From NCBI RefSeq assembly GCF_036226665.1, contig NZ_CP109007.1, forward strand, positions 248,001 through 312,000: a stretch of 64,000 nt of DNA, given 5' to 3'. Made by a program: the position numbers and the translations under genes. The stretch comes from Streptomyces sp. NBC_00691. GTDB lineage: Bacteria; Actinomycetota; Actinomycetes; Streptomycetales; Streptomycetaceae. Below the pieces are notes generated by a model. The model ran no database searches. It saw only the letters and a program-made list of their open reading frames with translations, and was not told the origin of the DNA. How positions within the stretch are numbered: the first letter of the stretch is position 1; every line of letters starts with the position of its first letter. Shown piece after piece: positions 62,644-64,000 of the stretch.

Positions 62644-64000
62644 TCAGCCCCTGCAGCCGTACGCCGCGGTCACCTCCGCCAGTCCCTCCAGGCTGCCGTC
62701 GAAGCCTCCGCCCTCGCCCAGGCGGGCGACCAGGAGCACCCGGGCCGGCACACCGGCGGCCGCGTACGCGGCGAGCCGGTGATGGCCGTCCAGGACCGCG
62801 CCGACCAGCCAGCGCTCCTCGTGCTGGGCCTCCACGTACCGGTCGTCGATCCAGCCGAGGACCACGGCTGCGGGTCGCTCCCCCGCTGCGATGGCGGCCG
62901 CGTACCGGGTGACGGTCGCCGGTTCGAGCGCCTCCGGCGGCTGTGAGGGCAGGAAGGCGCCGTACGAGAACGGCACCCGGCCGCCTGGAACGGGCGCGGT
63001 CAGCTGGAAGTGCGGGACGCCGGGCCAGTGGTCCTCGGGACGGTCGCCGACGTGTCCGACGTCGTCGCCGTCCGCCTCCGCCCGGGCCACCGCGCGGCGG
63101 TACCACCACGACTGGGCCGGCTCGGACACTCGTTCCAGCGGGATGTCCAGCAGGAGGGCACGGTAGTGACCGGTCTCCAACTCGCCCAGCACAGGACTCC
63201 ATTCGGCGAGCACCGCGGCATCGAGCCGGTCCAGACCGGCCGACCGGGCGCGCATGCGGGCCGCGATCCGGCTCGCCTCGCCGTCCGGCCAGTCCAGCAA
63301 GGTGAGGCCCAGCTCGCACGTGTCGCAGATCGAACCGACCCGGTACAGCGACTTCCCGTCGAACGTCAGGGAACGGTTCCAGCGCGGCCAGGAGGAGCCG
63401 GGCGACGGCGGGTCGAAGGTGACCCGGATCCGACCCGCGCCCCCGTCGACGGAGAACCGGGCCCGCGCACCGGACTCGACGACGAGATCCCGGACCACCA
63501 CCGGCGCGTGCTCGGTCTGACCGTCGGCCCAGGCGGCGCGTACAGCCGCCGCGTACGCGGCGCCGCTCGCCCGCTCGGGCAGGAGGGGGTCGCGTCCGGT
63601 GAGCCGTACGAGCGCGTGGTGGACGTCGTACACCCGCTCCTCGCCGCTCTCGGCCAACCACCGAAGCAGGTACGGCACGGCGGCGCGATCGCCCATCAGC
63701 TCCAGGGCGACGACGAAGGCGGTGTGGTCGAGCCCGGTCACCTCGGACAGCCGGGCGGCGATCGGGGCCGTCCACTCGCGGCCACCGAGGCGGCCCAGCG
63801 CCAGGGCGGAGCGACAGCGCACGGCAGGTGTGTCGAGGAGTGCGCCGAGGCGCGGGGCGAAGGACGCGTCGCCGGAGAGGCCCATGGCGTCGACGAGTTC
63901 GGGAGTGGGCAGGCCGCCGGCACGAGCATCGCTCCCAGCGGATGCCGTGGCCTCCGCGTACGTGCGCAGCAGTTCTGCGGGCAACCGCAGCCGGCGTGCC
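62644..64000 (-). CDS. HEAT-repeat plus ParB-like domain protein (5' partial)
   Basis: The frame is open to the window end, so the N-terminus lies beyond 64000; the TTG at 63984 is not needed as a start. The first visible ~140 residues are helical repeats (APRLGALLDTPAVRCRSALALGRLGGREW, AFVVALELMGDRAAVPYLLRWLAESGEERVYDVHHALVRLTG). A beta-rich middle with ICDTCELGLTLLDWP follows. The C-terminus has VLDGHHRLAAYAAAGVPARVLLVARL, the DGHHR motif of ParB/Srx-like nuclease-fold domains. This combination suggests a nucleotide-hydrolysing or DNA-transaction role, but the family is not one I can name. Confidence 0.7.
   Translation of the reverse strand, partial: ARRLRLPAELLRTYAEATASAGSDARAGGLPTPELVDAMGLSGDASFAPRLGALLDTPAVRCRSALALGRLGGREWTAPIAARLSEVTGLDHTAFVVALELMGDRAAVPYLLRWLAESGEERVYDVHHALVRLTGRDPLLPERASGAAYAAAVRAAWADGQTEHAPVVVRDLVVESGARARFSVDGGAGRIRVTFDPPSPGSSWPRWNRSLTFDGKSLYRVGSICDTCELGLTLLDWPDGEASRIAARMRARSAGLDRLDAAVLAEWSPVLGELETGHYRALLLDIPLERVSEPAQSWWYRRAVARAEADGDDVGHVGDRPEDHWPGVPHFQLTAPVPGGRVPFSYGAFLPSQPPEALEPATVTRYAAAIAAGERPAAVVLGWIDDRYVEAQHEERWLVGAVLDGHHRLAAYAAAGVPARVLLVARLGEGGGFDGSLEGLAEVTAAYGCRG

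Overview
The window is very GC-rich DNA with strong third-position G/C bias, many GTG starts and gene families typical of Streptomyces: a SARP-type regulator, P450 plus [3Fe-4S] ferredoxin, SpoIIE-type phosphatases, RICIN lectins and many secreted hydrolases. It looks like a chromosomal accessory segment of a Streptomyces or close relative. I found no tRNA, rRNA, CRISPR array, insertion sequence or prophage.

Positions 1-9322 resemble a small oxidative metabolism or biosynthetic locus. It has a CTQ-dependent amine/amino-acid oxidase (LodA family) fused behind a catalase-like domain, its LodB-like flavoprotein, an unknown protein, a SARP/BTAD-type regulator, a VioB-type ferritin-like protein, a trypsin-fold protein, and a P450/ferredoxin pair. 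Three direct repeats with 11-bp spacing just upstream of a -10-like hexamer form a candidate SARP operator before the ferritin-like gene.

Positions 9600-22120 carry VOC proteins and a lipid/membrane operon (PAP2-diacylglycerol kinase fusion, YihY/BrkB protein, second PAP2 phosphatase). These are followed by an acyl-CoA oxidase, a nucleoside hydrolase, a PhoD-type phosphatase and a decayed LuxR regulator. Positions 22122-26068 hold a CASTOR/POLLUX-like channel protein and a fused ABC ATPase-PP2C-HATPase protein with an unusual, repeat-rich leader.

Positions 26779-37526 are dominated by exported proteins: a metzincin-like protease with FnIII and RICIN domains, a membrane-anchored surface protein, a small RICIN lectin and an M9-type metallopeptidase. 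Among them are HEAT-repeat, DUF1062 and winged-helix genes. Positions 37770-44620 contain hypothetical proteins and a complete xanthine dehydrogenase operon (two structural subunits plus XdhC), with a candidate leader peptide upstream.

Positions 45004-54461 carry a GNAT enzyme, a receiver-like protein, an ADHAP-synthase-like FAD oxidase divergent from a TetR regulator over a palindromic operator, a secreted PI-PLC-like enzyme, and an immunity-like island (Imm53, a broken WD40 gene, a SUKH-like protein). After these come a glutaredoxin-like membrane protein and a PRC-barrel protein. Positions 54751-63999 hold a Ser/Thr kinase fused to a 9-helix MFS transporter, a secreted lipase, DUF4291, a DUF4232 lipoprotein, an aminoglycoside-phosphotransferase-fold kinase, a small secreted protein, and a HEAT/ParB-like gene cut by the window end.
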